Below, in pieces: positions 31,870 to 41,104 of a DNA stretch of 64,000 bases. The stretch comes from Nesterenkonia sp. PF2B19 (GTDB lineage Bacteria; Actinomycetota; Actinomycetes; Actinomycetales; Micrococcaceae), in the NCBI RefSeq assembly GCF_001758425.2, contig NZ_MDSS02000008.1, forward strand, positions 1-64,000, in the 5' to 3' direction. The stretch's first letter is position 1. Each line of letters starts with the position of its first letter. A program made the translations under genes and the position numbers. The notes beneath the pieces are model-generated. The model was not told the DNA's origin, ran no database searches, and saw only the letters and a program-made list of their open reading frames with translations.

Positions 31870-32679
31870 TCAGTGGGCGTCGGCCTCGATGGAGCCTTGG
31901 ATGTAGATGGCGGTCAGCAGCGCGAAGACGAAGGCCTGCAGGACCATCATGATGATCTCGAGGAAGTAGAGCGGAATGGAGCCCAGCAGGATCAGGACGC
32001 CGAGGCTGGCATTGCCGATGCCCTCCTGCTGCGCGATGAGGAACTCCGCACCTGAACCGGCGAGCATCACGATGATGTGGCCGGCGAGCATGACGGCCAT
32101 GATTCGCAGCGAATGCGTCAGCGGGCGGATGAGGAAGTTGGAGAGGAACTCGATCGGGATGAGCAGCGGAAGCAGCCACTTCGGCACGCCCGAGGGCACC
32201 GTCATCAGCTTGAGGAAGCGGCCTCCGTGGAGCTTGAAGCCCATGAAGATCCAGGTGACCCAGATGATCGCCGCGATCGCGTAGGCCGACCCCGCGTGGG
32301 AGAAGGTCGGCATCTGCAGGAACGGAATGGCTCCGAACAGGTTGTTGAACAGGACGAAGAAGAACACCGTGAACAGGAACGGGACCCAGGGCTTGAAGTG
32401 CTTCTCGCCGAGGATGTCCCGTCCGAGGGTGTTCCTCGCGAAGGCATAGCCGCCTTCGGCGACGAACTGCAGTCGTGACGGCACGAGCGCCTGCTTGCGG
32501 ATGGCGAAGGAGAAGAACCACCAGATGGCCAGCACGGCCAGGACGACCATCAGCATGTTCTTGCCGAAGCCGCTCCCCCATTCCGCCATCCACGGGAAGA
32601 TCTCGGGGAGGTGGGTCTCACTGATGGTGGGCGGGGCGAAACCACCCTCGTCGTCGGCTGCGAGCGCAAGCGAATGCAA
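31870..32679 (-). CDS. atpB: ATP synthase a subunit
   Basis: Membrane stator subunit, 269 residues, five to six hydrophobic helices. The essential arginine is in FLIRPLTHSLRIMAVMLAGHII near residues 175-196, and the C-terminal helix LEIIMMVLQAFVFALLTAIYI is typical. The start is a rare TTG at 32679 with GAGAGGA seven bases upstream; no in-frame ATG or GTG fits the family N-terminus. Confidence 0.95.
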   Translation of the reverse strand: MHSLALAADDEGGFAPPTISETHLPEIFPWMAEWGSGFGKNMLMVVLAVLAIWWFFSFAIRKQALVPSRLQFVAEGGYAFARNTLGRDILGEKHFKPWVPFLFTVFFFVLFNNLFGAIPFLQMPTFSHAGSAYAIAAIIWVTWIFMGFKLHGGRFLKLMTVPSGVPKWLLPLLIPIEFLSNFLIRPLTHSLRIMAVMLAGHIIVMLAGSGAEFLIAQQEGIGNASLGVLILLGSIPLYFLEIIMMVLQAFVFALLTAIYIQGSIEADAH

Positions 32680-32993
32680 CGCTGGTCCTCTCTGCGGTGT
32701 CCGTCATCGGGCACAAGGGGCCAGAAGCCCCGGGCATGGATCGAGCCGGAGGGTCTCCGTCTCTACGTCGTTCTAGGCGCAATCGGCGGATTCTCTCCGG
32801 TGACAAGCACACAGAGACATCCCTCAACCTCAGAGCAAGGTCAAGCTGTGGAGCGGTGGATGGACAGAATCCATCACCGTGATGCGGCCCTTGGCAAGCT
32901 TATCAAAGACCGACGTGACTCACGGCATGCCTCTCACACCGGAGTCCACTGTACTACGCCGTGTAGAAAACTGCTCGTCGATGACGTCAGACG
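32680..32993. other. Intergenic region upstream of atpB (314 bases)
   Basis: Lies between the atpI-like gene and atpB, on the transcript's minus strand. No convincing ORF or RNA. The minus strand has TTGACC followed 17 bases later by GATGTC around 32826-32854, a weak promoter candidate for atpB; the region is lower in GC than its surroundings, which suits a promoter or leader. Confidence 0.4.
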
Positions 32994-33426
32994 TCAGCCG
33001 GAGCCGTTCCTGCCACTCTCCGGGTCGATCGGCGTGCGCAGGCGCAGGAAGGCGGCGATCTCGCCGGACTGCCAGGCGATGACGACGGCGGCCGCGCCCC
33101 CACGGTCCACCCCGGCAGCACCCACCCAGGGGCCGTCACCGAGGAGAGGACCACGGCGAGCACCGCCAGCTTCAGGGCGAAGCGAGCATGAAGGCTGTGA
33201 TGGCCTGGCTGGGCATGACCCGCTCGGCCACGTCGACCAGCACGAGGCTCACCGCCGAGAGGACCAGCACCATCGAACCGCCCAGTGCGGCGCTCATCCC
33301 GGCGTCGACGCCGGCCACCGCCAACGCCAGCAGGACGGCGGCCACCGTCATCGCCCCGCCGGTGGTCAGGGCGAGCCACAGCACGCGGCGCCAGCCGGTG
33401 GCACGGGGGAAGATCCGCCCGCTCAT
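32994..33426 (-). CDS. AtpI-like ATP synthase-associated membrane protein, frame broken twice
   Basis: Small four-helix membrane protein in the atpI position. Three frames in succession read on smoothly: ATG 33426 to ITAFML (helices WRRVLWLALTTGGAMTVAAVLLALAVAGV and GGSMVLVLSAVSLVLVD), then RFALKLAVLAVVLSSVTAPGWVLPGW, then AAAVVIAWQSGEIAAFLRLRTPIDPESG to the TGA at 32994. One lost base near 33184 and one near 33096 explain this, giving 144 residues. The start overlaps the wecA-like stop (ATGA). Probably helps assemble the c ring, by analogy. Confidence 0.8.
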
Positions 33427-34577
33427 GCCGAGCCCTCGCGTCGGGAGCGCAGTGCGCGTTCGGCCGCCTGACGATTCAGCCGCCGGGCCCGGCGGCGCAG
33501 GGACGGCCACAGCGTCAACGCTGTGGCTCCCCCGAGGGAGACGAACATGCTCAGGCTCACGAACCACCAGGGCAGGAAGCTGAAGGAGACGGCGCCGAAG
33601 GCGAAGAGACCGGACCACAGGTACAGCAGCAGCACCGCCTGGGGATGGGAGTAGCCGCCGTCGACCAGCTTGTGGTGCAGATGGCCCCGGTCCGGGCTGA
33701 ACGGCGAGGCTCCTCGGGCGGTGCGCCGGATCACCGCCAGGGCCAGATCCAGCAGCGGCAGCAGGGTCACCGCCAGAGGCAGCAGCACGGGCATGTAGGC
33801 GGGCACGTTCCGGAAGCGCCAGCCTTCGGTGAGCTGGCCGACGTCGGAGGTGACCGCGACCGCACCGGCGGCCATGACCAGCCCCAGCAGCATGGCCCCG
33901 GTGTCCCCCATGATGATGCGGGCCGGATGGAAGTTGTGCGGCAGGAAGCCCAGGCATGCGCCGACCATCACCGCCATGAGCAGGGTCACCAGGTTGGAGG
34001 CGTCGAAGGCGTTGATCGACAGCGTCAGCAGGTAGCTGTAGATGAAGAAGGCGCTGCCGCCGATCGCAGCCACGCCGGCGGCCAGCCCGTCCAGCCCGTC
34101 GATGAAGTTGAAGGCGTTGATGGTCAGCACCACGAGGAACACTGTGAGCGCCGACTGCACGGGGACGTCCCCCACGCCCAGCCAGCCCACGGGCATGACC
34201 TCGAGCCGCACGCCGTGCACGACGAGCAGCACGCCGGCACCGATCTGCCCGAGGAGCTTCAAGAACCAGTGGATGTCCCAGGCATCATCCGCCATGCCCA
34301 CGATGAGGATCAGCACCATAGCGGCGAAGACTCCGCGCACCGGGGTCAGATCCGCGAAGATCCCGCTGAGGTACGGGACCGCTGCGGCCGTCGCCAGGCC
34401 CACCACCATGCCGACGAACATCCCTGCCCCGCCCCAGCGGGGCAGGGTCTGACGGTGCATGTCCCGCGCGCGGACAGGGGTGTACACCCCGAGGGTCAGC
34501 GCCACGTGGCGGACCAGGGGCGTGATCGCGTAGGTCACCACCGCTGAGATGGTGAGCACGATGAGGAAATAGATCAT
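33423..34577 (-). CDS. MraY/WecA-family undecaprenyl-phosphate sugar-1-phosphate transferase
   Basis: 384-residue polytopic enzyme with about 11 membrane helices, the counterpart of mycobacterial Rfe/WecA that starts cell-wall linker or polysaccharide synthesis on undecaprenyl phosphate. Catalytic motifs: GMADDAWDI near residues 105-113, NAFNFIDGLDGLAAG near 163-177, MGDTGA near 240 and HLHHKL near 307. ATG 34577 begins with the first membrane helix; an upstream extension to 34793 is out of register with any family. Confidence 0.93.
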   Translation of the reverse strand: MIYFLIVLTISAVVTYAITPLVRHVALTLGVYTPVRARDMHRQTLPRWGGAGMFVGMVVGLATAAAVPYLSGIFADLTPVRGVFAAMVLILIVGMADDAWDIHWFLKLLGQIGAGVLLVVHGVRLEVMPVGWLGVGDVPVQSALTVFLVVLTINAFNFIDGLDGLAAGVAAIGGSAFFIYSYLLTLSINAFDASNLVTLLMAVMVGACLGFLPHNFHPARIIMGDTGAMLLGLVMAAGAVAVTSDVGQLTEGWRFRNVPAYMPVLLPLAVTLLPLLDLALAVIRRTARGASPFSPDRGHLHHKLVDGGYSHPQAVLLLYLWSGLFAFGAVSFSFLPWWFVSLSMFVSLGGATALTLWPSLRRRARRLNRQAAERALRSRREGSA

Positions 34578-34596
34578 GGGGCAGTCAGTCGGCCGT

Positions 34597-35289
34597 TCAG
34601 CCCTCGTCCACGGCGTCGCCCGCAGCGTCGCCAGCCACGTCCGACGCCACATCCGGCACGACGGCCTGCAGCTCGGCGAGGCTGATCGCCCCGTCCCGGA
34701 CCACTCGAGGCGGCTCCACGGTGCAGTCCACGATCGTGGACGGGCTGGTGGTGTCCCGGACGCCGTCGTCGAGATACACGCTGACGGCCTCACCGAGCAT
34801 CTCGCGGGCCTGGGCGACCTCCGTGGCGGCGGGCAGTCCGGTGCGGTTGGCCGAGGAGACCGCCATCGGGCCGGTCTGGTTCAGCAGCTCCAGGGCGAGG
34901 TCGTCGGCAGGCATGCGCAGCGCCACAGTTCCCCGCGTCTCCCCCAGGTCCCAGGCGAGGGACGGCTGGGCCTGCAGGATCAGTGTCAGCGCGCCGGGCC
35001 AGAACGCCTCTGCCAGGCTGCGGGCGGCCTCCGGCACCTCATCGGCGAGGGCGTCCATGACCGCCTGTCGCCCGATCAGCACCGGGGGCGGCATCGTCCT
35101 GTTGCGGCCCTTGGCCGCCAGCAGGATGCTCACCGCCTGCGGGGAGAAGGCATCCACACCGATCCCATAGACCGTGTCGGTGGGGATGACCACGCACTCT
35201 CCGCGCCGCACGGCCTCCGTGGCCGCGGCGATCCCTGCGGAACGGGCATCGAGTTCATGACAGTCGACAATCTGGGTCACGCGCGTCAT
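34597..35289 (-). CDS. L-threonylcarbamoyladenylate synthase (Sua5/YrdC)
   Basis: Makes threonylcarbamoyl-AMP for tRNA t6A37. 230 residues from ATG 35289, which overlaps the prmC stop (ATGA). Motifs: VVIPTDTVYGIGVDAF near residues 35-50, KGRNRTMPPPVLI near 63-75, FWPGALTLIL, RMPADD and SSANRTG. Residues 210-229 are an Ala/Asp-rich tail. Confidence 0.93.
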   Translation of the reverse strand: MTRVTQIVDCHELDARSAGIAAATEAVRRGECVVIPTDTVYGIGVDAFSPQAVSILLAAKGRNRTMPPPVLIGRQAVMDALADEVPEAARSLAEAFWPGALTLILQAQPSLAWDLGETRGTVALRMPADDLALELLNQTGPMAVSSANRTGLPAATEVAQAREMLGEAVSVYLDDGVRDTTSPSTIVDCTVEPPRVVRDGAISLAELQAVVPDVASDVAGDAAGDAVDEG

Positions 35290-36215
35290 TCTCCCATGTC
35301 TATGGCGTCGAACGGACTCTGGCGAGCAGCTGTGTCCGTGCGCACAGCACTTGTGGCGCGGTCCCGTCCGGTCAGGTCCTGGTGGGTGCGCACCTGGGCG
35401 AACCGTGGATCCTCGGCCAACCGCGCCGCGATCGTCGCAGCCTGCACTTCGGCATGCTCCATGATCATCCAGCCGCCGGCGGACAGCAGAGCCGCGGCAC
35501 TGTCCACCACCGCCCACGGCACCTGCAGGCCGTCGGGGCCCCCGCCGTAGAGGGCCAGCTCCGGATCATGCTCCCGCACCTCCACCTCCGTGGGCACCAT
35601 CCCCGGCGGGATGTAGGGCGGGTTGGAGACCACGACGTCGAAGGTGGCCTCCCATTCTGCCGGCACCTCGCGCAGGTCCTGCCGATGCAGGGTGACCCCG
35701 TGCGGCTCGAGGTTCACCCGCGCCCAGGCCGCCGCCTGCTCGCTGAGCTCCACCGCGTGGACCTCTGCAGCGGGATGCTCGGCCGCGATGGCGGCCGCCA
35801 GCGCCCCCGAGCCGGTGCCCAGGTCGATGACCCGGGGCCGGGAGACCCTGACGCACTGCAGACGGTCCAACGCCGCCTGGGCGACCTGTTCGGTCTCCGG
35901 ACGGGGGATGAAGACGCCAGGGCCGATCCGCAGCTCCAGTCCGCGGAAGGGAGCGAGGCCGGTGAGATGCTGCAGAGGGACCCGCCGGGCGCGTTCGTCC
36001 ACCAGGGACCGCAGCCGTTCTGCCGTCTCGGGATCCGCCCGACGCCCGGCCAGCGCCAGGGCGGCGGCGCGGCCACGGCTCTCGCCGAGCACATGGGCCA
36101 GCAGGATCTCGGCGTCCACTCGGGCAGACGGCACCCCAGCGTCGCGGAGCCGCCCCACGGCGTCCCGCAGGAGGTCCTCCAGGGACACCTGCGTCGGAGA
36201 GACCTCGGCGGTCAT
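35286..36215 (-). CDS. prmC: Peptide chain release factor N5-glutamine methyltransferase
   Basis: Methylates the GGQ glutamine of release factors; adjacent to prfA as usual. 309 residues: N-terminal helical domain, SAM motif [19 protein letters not shown] near residues 124-142, and the substrate motif [12 protein letters not shown] near 195-206. ATG 36215 overlaps the prfA stop by four bases. Confidence 0.95.
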   Translation of the reverse strand: MTAEVSPTQVSLEDLLRDAVGRLRDAGVPSARVDAEILLAHVLGESRGRAAALALAGRRADPETAERLRSLVDERARRVPLQHLTGLAPFRGLELRIGPGVFIPRPETEQVAQAALDRLQCVRVSRPRVIDLGTGSGALAAAIAAEHPAAEVHAVELSEQAAAWARVNLEPHGVTLHRQDLREVPAEWEATFDVVVSNPPYIPPGMVPTEVEVREHDPELALYGGGPDGLQVPWAVVDSAAALLSAGGWMIMEHAEVQAATIAARLAEDPRFAQVRTHQDLTGRDRATSAVRTDTAARQSPFDAIDMGE

Positions 36216-37330
36216 GCCCCGTGACCCTCCGCCAGTGCGGACAGGCGCTCCTGTTCATCGAGCTGGATGCAGGACTGGACGACGGCCTCGAGGTCGCCGT
36301 CCATGACCGCGTCGAGGTTGTACGCCTTATATCCGGTGCGGTGATCGGCGACGCGGTTCTCCGGGTAGTTGTAGGTCCGGATGCGTTCCGACCGGTCCAT
36401 CGTCCTGACCTGGGACTTCCGCGCCTGCGCGTTCTCGGCGTCGATCTGCTCCTGCTGGTGGGCGAGCAGCCGCGACCGGAGGACCCGCATGGCGGCGTCC
36501 TTGTTCTGCAGCTGCGACTTCTCGTTCTGCATCGCCACGACGATTCCCGTGGGCAGATGGGTGATGCGGACCGCCGAGTCGGTGGTGTTGACGCTCTGTC
36601 CGCCGGGCCCCGACGACCGATAGACGTCGATCTTGAGATCGTTCTGGTGGATCTCGATCTCTTCGGGCTCGTCCACCTCGGGCAGCACCAGGACCCCGGC
36701 GGCCGAGGTGTGGATGCGACCCTGGGACTCGGTCTCGGGGACGCGCTGGACGCGGTGCACCCCGCCCTCGAACTTCAGGTGCGCATAGACCCCCTGGGCC
36801 GGGTCGGTCGCACCGGCACGGACGGACATCTGGACGTCCTTGTATCCGCCCAGGTCGGAGGGCGTCGAGGAGATGATCTCGGTCTTCCACCCCTTCGACT
36901 CGGCGTAGCGGGTGTACATCCGCAGCAGATCCCCTGCGAAGAGCGCCGCCTCGTCGCCGCCGGCGCCGCCCTTGACCTCGATGATCACGTCTCGGGCGTC
37001 GTTCTCGTCTCGTGGGATGAGCATGCGCAGCAGACGGTCCGCCGCGGCGTCGAGCTGGAGGCGCAGCTGCTCCGCCTCCTCCGCGAAGTCCGAGTCCTCC
37101 TCCGCCAGCTCCCGGGCGGCGTCGAGGTCCTCGGTGAGTCTGGACCAGCGTCGATGGGCCTCGACGACGCCGTTGAGCCGGGCGTAGCGACGGCCCAGCC
37201 GCCGCGCCAGCGCCTGATCGGCGTGCACGTCAGGGTCCGAGAGCCGCGTCTGCAACTCGACATGCTCCGCCAACAGGGTGTCGACGGAGTCGAACATGCG
37301 CTTCTCGAGAGAGGGGTCTGGGGCTGCCAT
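36212..37330 (-). CDS. prfA: Peptide chain release factor 1
   Basis: Recognises UAA/UAG stops. 372 residues, with the stop-codon tripeptide region, the [18 protein letters not shown] domain, and the catalytic [25 protein letters not shown] near residues 240-264. An internal ATG at 37297 ([12 protein letters not shown]) is nearer the E. coli start and is a possible alternative. Confidence 0.96.
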   Translation of the reverse strand: MAAPDPSLEKRMFDSVDTLLAEHVELQTRLSDPDVHADQALARRLGRRYARLNGVVEAHRRWSRLTEDLDAARELAEEDSDFAEEAEQLRLQLDAAADRLLRMLIPRDENDARDVIIEVKGGAGGDEAALFAGDLLRMYTRYAESKGWKTEIISSTPSDLGGYKDVQMSVRAGATDPAQGVYAHLKFEGGVHRVQRVPETESQGRIHTSAAGVLVLPEVDEPEEIEIHQNDLKIDVYRSSGPGGQSVNTTDSAVRITHLPTGIVVAMQNEKSQLQNKDAAMRVLRSRLLAHQQEQIDAENAQARKSQVRTMDRSERIRTYNYPENRVADHRTGYKAYNLDAVMDGDLEAVVQSCIQLDEQERLSALAEGHGA

Positions 37331-37380
37331 GGGGTGAAGGCCTTCTGCTGCGGGTCGACAGGAACGTGGGACATGATGCG

Positions 37381-37427
37381 ACGACGGCGCCGGGAGAGGG
37401 CTGCGCGCCCTCTCCCGGCGCCGTCGT
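37381..37427 (-). terminator. Perfect 21-bp hairpin terminator after rho
   Basis: Two exactly complementary 21-base arms (37381-37401 and 37407-37427) around a 5-base loop, in the 111 bases between rho and prfA. The stem is almost all GC and is not followed by a T run. It lies 15 bases past the rho stop and could end or attenuate the rho transcript ahead of prfA. Confidence 0.75.
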
Positions 37428-37441
37428 TCGACGTCGGGACG

Positions 37442-39562
37442 CTAGTCCTTCTTGTTCTTGTCCCCCAGCGTGGTCTTGTTGGCCAGCATGAGGAACTCGG
37501 CGTTCGAACCGGTCTCCTTGAGCTTGTTGATCAGCAGCTCCAGGCCCTGCTGCTGCTCCAGGCCCGAGAGGACACGGCGCAGCTTCCACATGATCTTGAT
37601 CTCGTCGGGAGAGAGCAGGTTCTCCTCGCGGCGGGTCGAGGACGCGTTGACGTCCACGGCCGGGAAGATGCGGCGGTCGGCCAGGTACCGCGACAGGCGC
37701 AGCTCCATGTTGCCGGTGCCCTTGAACTCCTCGAAGATGACCTCGTCCATCTTGGATCCGGTCTCGACCAAGGCGGTCGCGAGGATCGTGAGGGATCCGC
37801 CGTTCTCGATGTTGCGCGCCGCACCGAAGAAGCGCTTCGGCGGGTAGAGGGCGTTGGCGTCCACACCGCCGGAGAGGATCCGGCCGGACGCCGGGGCCGC
37901 GGTGTTGTAGGCGCGGCCCAGACGGGTCATCGAATCCAGCAGCACGACGACGTCCTTGCCCAGCTCCACGAGCCGCTTGGCACGCTCGATGGCGAGCTCC
38001 GCGACGGTGGTGTGATCGTCGGCCGGACGGTCGAAGGTCGAGGCGATGACCTCGCCGTCGACCGTGCGCTGCATATCGGTGACCTCCTCGGGGCGCTCGT
38101 CGACGAGCACCATCATGAGGTGGACCTCAGGGTTGTTCGTCTTGATCGCCTTGGCCAGGGACTGCAGGATCATCGTCTTGCCGGCCTTGGGCGGGGAGAC
38201 GATGAGGCCGCGCTGGCCCTTGCCGATGGGGGCGATCAGGTCGATCACCCGGGGACCGACCAGCTTCGGGTCGCCCTCCAGGCGCAGCCGCTCCTGCGGG
38301 TACAGGGGCACCAGCTTGGTGAAGTCGACGCGGTCGGTGTTCGCCTCCGCGGGACGGCCGTTGACCGCCTCCAGCTTCACCAGCGCGTTGAACTTCTGAC
38401 GCTTGTTCTGGTTCTCGCCCTCCCGCGGCGCCCGGATGCTGCCGTGCACGGCGTCACCCTTGCGCAGGTTGTACCGCTTGACCTGCGCCAGCGAGACATA
38501 GACGTCGTTCTGGCCCGGCAGGTAGCCGGAGGTCCGGATGAACGCGTAGTTGTCCAGGACGTCCAGGATGCCGGCGACCGGCACCAGGACGTCATCCTCG
38601 GTGACCTCGGTGTCATCGACCTCCGGGTTGCCCCGTCCGCGGCGACGGTTCCCGCGCTCGTTGCGGTTGCGGTTGCGACGGTTGCGCCGACCGCCGTCGC
38701 CATCGCGACCGTCTCGACCATCGCGGCCGTCACGACCGCCGTCGCGACCACCATCGCGGCCGCCGCGCCCTTCGTCCTGGGACTTCTGACCGCCGCGCTG
38801 ACCGTCCTTCTGGTCGCGCTGACCGTCCTTCTGGCCGTCCCGGCCGCCCTTCTGGCGGTCACGTTGGCCGTCCTGACCGCCCTTCTGGGACTGGTCGTCG
38901 CCGCGTCGCCCGCGGCCCTTCTGCTGGTCCTGCTTCTGCTGGTCCTGCGCGTCGGTACCCTGGCCCTTCGCCTGAGCCTTGTCCTGGCCCTTGTCCTGGC
39001 CCTTGTCCTGGGACTTCGAGCTGCCGCGGGCATCCGAGTCGGCACGGCCGTTGCGTCCGCCGCGGCCACCCTGCTTCTCAGACTTCTCCGAGCCCTTCTC
39101 CGAGCCCTGGGCCGTGTCCTGGCCAGCGCCCTTCTCGGCAGGCTTCTCGGAGCCCTTGCCGGAGCTCTTGTCTGTGTCCTTGCCGGCGTCCTTCTTGGCA
39201 CGATCCTCCCGGTCGGCGACGGCGCCGCCGCGCTGATGAGCCGAGATCGCCTCGACCAGCGCGGATTTGCGCATCCGCGAGCTGCCCGTGATGCCGAGCT
39301 GCTGGGCCAGCGCCTGCAGCTGGGCGAGCTTCAGACCGGCCAGCCCGCCTCCCTTGCCGTCGTCGCCGGAGGCCGGAGCCTGGTCCGGAGCCTGGTCCGC
39401 CGTCTTGGGGGCCGCCTTAGGGACCGTGGCCCGACGACGGGTCGTCTTCTTCTCCGCGGGCGCCGATCCCTCGGCCGCTGCGGCGGTGGTCTGTGTCGAG
39501 CCGCCGGTCACGGCGGTCTCGGCTCCCTGAGCCTGAGTGGTCTCAGCGGTGGTGTCTGTCAC
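37442..39562 (-). CDS. rho: Transcription termination factor Rho
   Basis: RNA-dependent hexameric ATPase, 706 residues from GTG 39562 with GGGGGAAGGA before it; the frame extends to 39670 but without a ribosome site. Residues about 73-108 are the Rho N helical domain (GLKLAQLQALAQQLGI), residues about 110-320 a disordered insert rich in Gln/Lys/Gly/Arg/Asp with short repeats such as DGRDGRDGRD and NRRNRNRNERGNRRRG, then the OB fold and the motor with SPPKAGKTMILQSLAKAI, LVDERPEEVTDM and LVELGKDVVVLLDSMTRLGRA. Actinobacterial Rho commonly has such an insert, which adds RNA affinity. Alone among its neighbours in having long flanking gaps and its own hairpin. Confidence 0.96.
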   Translation of the reverse strand: MTDTTAETTQAQGAETAVTGGSTQTTAAAAEGSAPAEKKTTRRRATVPKAAPKTADQAPDQAPASGDDGKGGGLAGLKLAQLQALAQQLGITGSSRMRKSALVEAISAHQRGGAVADREDRAKKDAGKDTDKSSGKGSEKPAEKGAGQDTAQGSEKGSEKSEKQGGRGGRNGRADSDARGSSKSQDKGQDKGQDKAQAKGQGTDAQDQQKQDQQKGRGRRGDDQSQKGGQDGQRDRQKGGRDGQKDGQRDQKDGQRGGQKSQDEGRGGRDGGRDGGRDGRDGRDGRDGDGGRRNRRNRNRNERGNRRRGRGNPEVDDTEVTEDDVLVPVAGILDVLDNYAFIRTSGYLPGQNDVYVSLAQVKRYNLRKGDAVHGSIRAPREGENQNKRQKFNALVKLEAVNGRPAEANTDRVDFTKLVPLYPQERLRLEGDPKLVGPRVIDLIAPIGKGQRGLIVSPPKAGKTMILQSLAKAIKTNNPEVHLMMVLVDERPEEVTDMQRTVDGEVIASTFDRPADDHTTVAELAIERAKRLVELGKDVVVLLDSMTRLGRAYNTAAPASGRILSGGVDANALYPPKRFFGAARNIENGGSLTILATALVETGSKMDEVIFEEFKGTGNMELRLSRYLADRRIFPAVDVNASSTRREENLLSPDEIKIMWKLRRVLSGLEQQQGLELLINKLKETGSNAEFLMLANKTTLGDKNKKD

Positions 39563-39961
39563 GAAGGATTCCTTCCCCCTCGTCAGGCAGGAGCGGCGCG
39601 GAGCGAACCGGGGCAGATCAGCTCTGCTCGGGGCGCGTTCCGACGTCGTCGTCCTGCATCGTGTCTTCAACGGCTCGTCAGATGGCCGTCGGTCTGTTCG
39701 TCCTCTTCCGCACGTCCACAGTCGAGAGAGACCCTCTCTGGGATCTTCGGAACGTCATGATGACATCGCGAGACGCGTCCCACTCCGAGCCGAAACCCGG
39801 AGTCTGGACATGATGCGCACAGAGAAGAAGGCGACTCGCGCGGAAGAAGTGCGGTGATCGTCTCCAGGACCGGTGATGATGGCCTGGTGACGATGCGGGG
39901 CGCCGTGCACGGGAGAGCCGCATGCGACCGATCGTCGCATGGCCTGCTGCCGTGGGGCACA
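39563..39961. other. Intergenic region between thrB and rho (about 400 bases)
   Basis: No gene on either strand. Probably the rho promoter and a long untranslated leader, as rho genes often autoregulate through one. Visible structure is limited to a short hairpin AGAGAG-ACC-CTCTCT at 39725-39739. I see no convincing -35/-10 pair. Confidence 0.4.
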
Positions 39962-39979
39962 CCGCGGTGATCACCGCGG
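39962..39979. repeat. 18-bp perfect palindrome across the thrB stop codon
   Basis: CCGCGGTGATCACCGCGG is identical to its own reverse complement and contains the thrB TGA. With no loop bases it can form only a strained hairpin; it could be part of a terminator or a protein-binding site. Confidence 0.6.
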
Positions 39980-41104
39980 GTACTCCTCCACTGTAGCACC
40001 TGCGCGGCTGATCGGCAGGATCGCCGGGGTCCACATGTCGTCCGTCCTGGCGGCATGGTCCGCGATGTGCGACCGGGCCGCGCGCGCCGCAGAGTCCCCG
40101 GCCGCCAGCACCAGCACCGAGGGCCCGGCTCCGGAGATCACGGCGGCGTGACCGGCCTCCCGGAGCGAGTCCACCAGGGCCATGGACGGTGCGAAGGCGG
40201 CACGCCGCTGCTCCTGGTGCAGACGGTCGCAGGTGGCCGCGAGCAGCAGCTCTGGAGCGGAGGTGAGCGCATGGACCAGCAGTCCGGTGCGGGCGGAGTT
40301 CGCCGCGGCATCGGCATGCAGCACGACCTCCGGCAGCACACCCCGGGCCTCGGCGGTCGACTGTTCGACGTCGGGCACGGCCAGGACGGTGCGCAGCTCC
40401 TCGTGCGGGATCAGAGGTACGGTGTGGAACCGGTCCCCCTCCTGCCAGGACAGGGCCACTCCTCCGCGCAGGGCGGGCACATAGTTGTCCGGGTGCCCCT
40501 CGACGCGGGAGCCGATCTGCAGCTTCTCCTCGTCAGTGAGCCCGTCCGGGAGCAGCTCGTCGGCGATGATGACGGCGGAGGCCACCGCCGCCGCCGAGGA
40601 GCCCAGGCCGCGACTGTGCGGAATGTGGTTGTGCGCACGCACCTCGAGGTCGGGCATCCCGACGCCGTGTCGGGCCATGATCCTCTCGATGAGCGAAACG
40701 ACCAGGTGGGTGGCGTCGCGGGGCAGCGTCGCCGCGCCCTCACCCTCCACACTGACGGTGACCTGCGGGCGGTCCCCGTCCCGGCGCGGAGTCGCGACGA
40801 CGTCGATGATGTCGTGCAGATCGAGCGCGAGCCCCATGCAGTCATAGCCGGGCCCCAGGTTGGCGGAGGTCGCGGGCACACGCAGGCGGAAGCTGCGCGG
40901 CGCCGTCAGCGGCGCCGTCAACGGGGCCGCCGGCGACCCCGGGTGCTGTGCTGACCGTGACTCGCCGGTGAGCGCCTCCTCGGCGCCGAAGCCCTGGCCC
41001 AATGTGATGCCCATGTTCTCCTGCTCTGTCAGTCGCGCGTCAGGCCTGCCGCGGTCGTCGCCGGTCGGTTCCCGCGGATCCTGCATTCCGCCGACGCCGC
41101 TCAC
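39971..41104 (-). CDS. thrB: Homoserine kinase
   Basis: GHMP kinase phosphorylating homoserine. 377 residues from a GTG at 41104 that overlaps the thrC stop (GTGA). The first 70 residues are a non-conserved extension. Core: [23 protein letters not shown] near 74-94, ATP loop [16 protein letters not shown] near 163-178 and C-terminal [12 protein letters not shown]. Family proteins are about 310 residues, so an internal ATG at 41014 (MGITLGQ) is possible. Confidence 0.93.
   Translation of the reverse strand: MSGVGGMQDPREPTGDDRGRPDARLTEQENMGITLGQGFGAEEALTGESRSAQHPGSPAAPLTAPLTAPRSFRLRVPATSANLGPGYDCMGLALDLHDIIDVVATPRRDGDRPQVTVSVEGEGAATLPRDATHLVVSLIERIMARHGVGMPDLEVRAHNHIPHSRGLGSSAAAVASAVIIADELLPDGLTDEEKLQIGSRVEGHPDNYVPALRGGVALSWQEGDRFHTVPLIPHEELRTVLAVPDVEQSTAEARGVLPEVVLHADAAANSARTGLLVHALTSAPELLLAATCDRLHQEQRRAAFAPSMALVDSLREAGHAAVISGAGPSVLVLAAGDSAARAARSHIADHAARTDDMWTPAILPISRAGATVEEYPR

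Noticed and set aside
36221-39760. 1179-residue plus-strand frame over prfA and rho
   Set aside because: Pure shadow of GC-rich codon bias on the opposite strand of two certain housekeeping genes; repetitive Val/Leu/Ala composition and no start signal.
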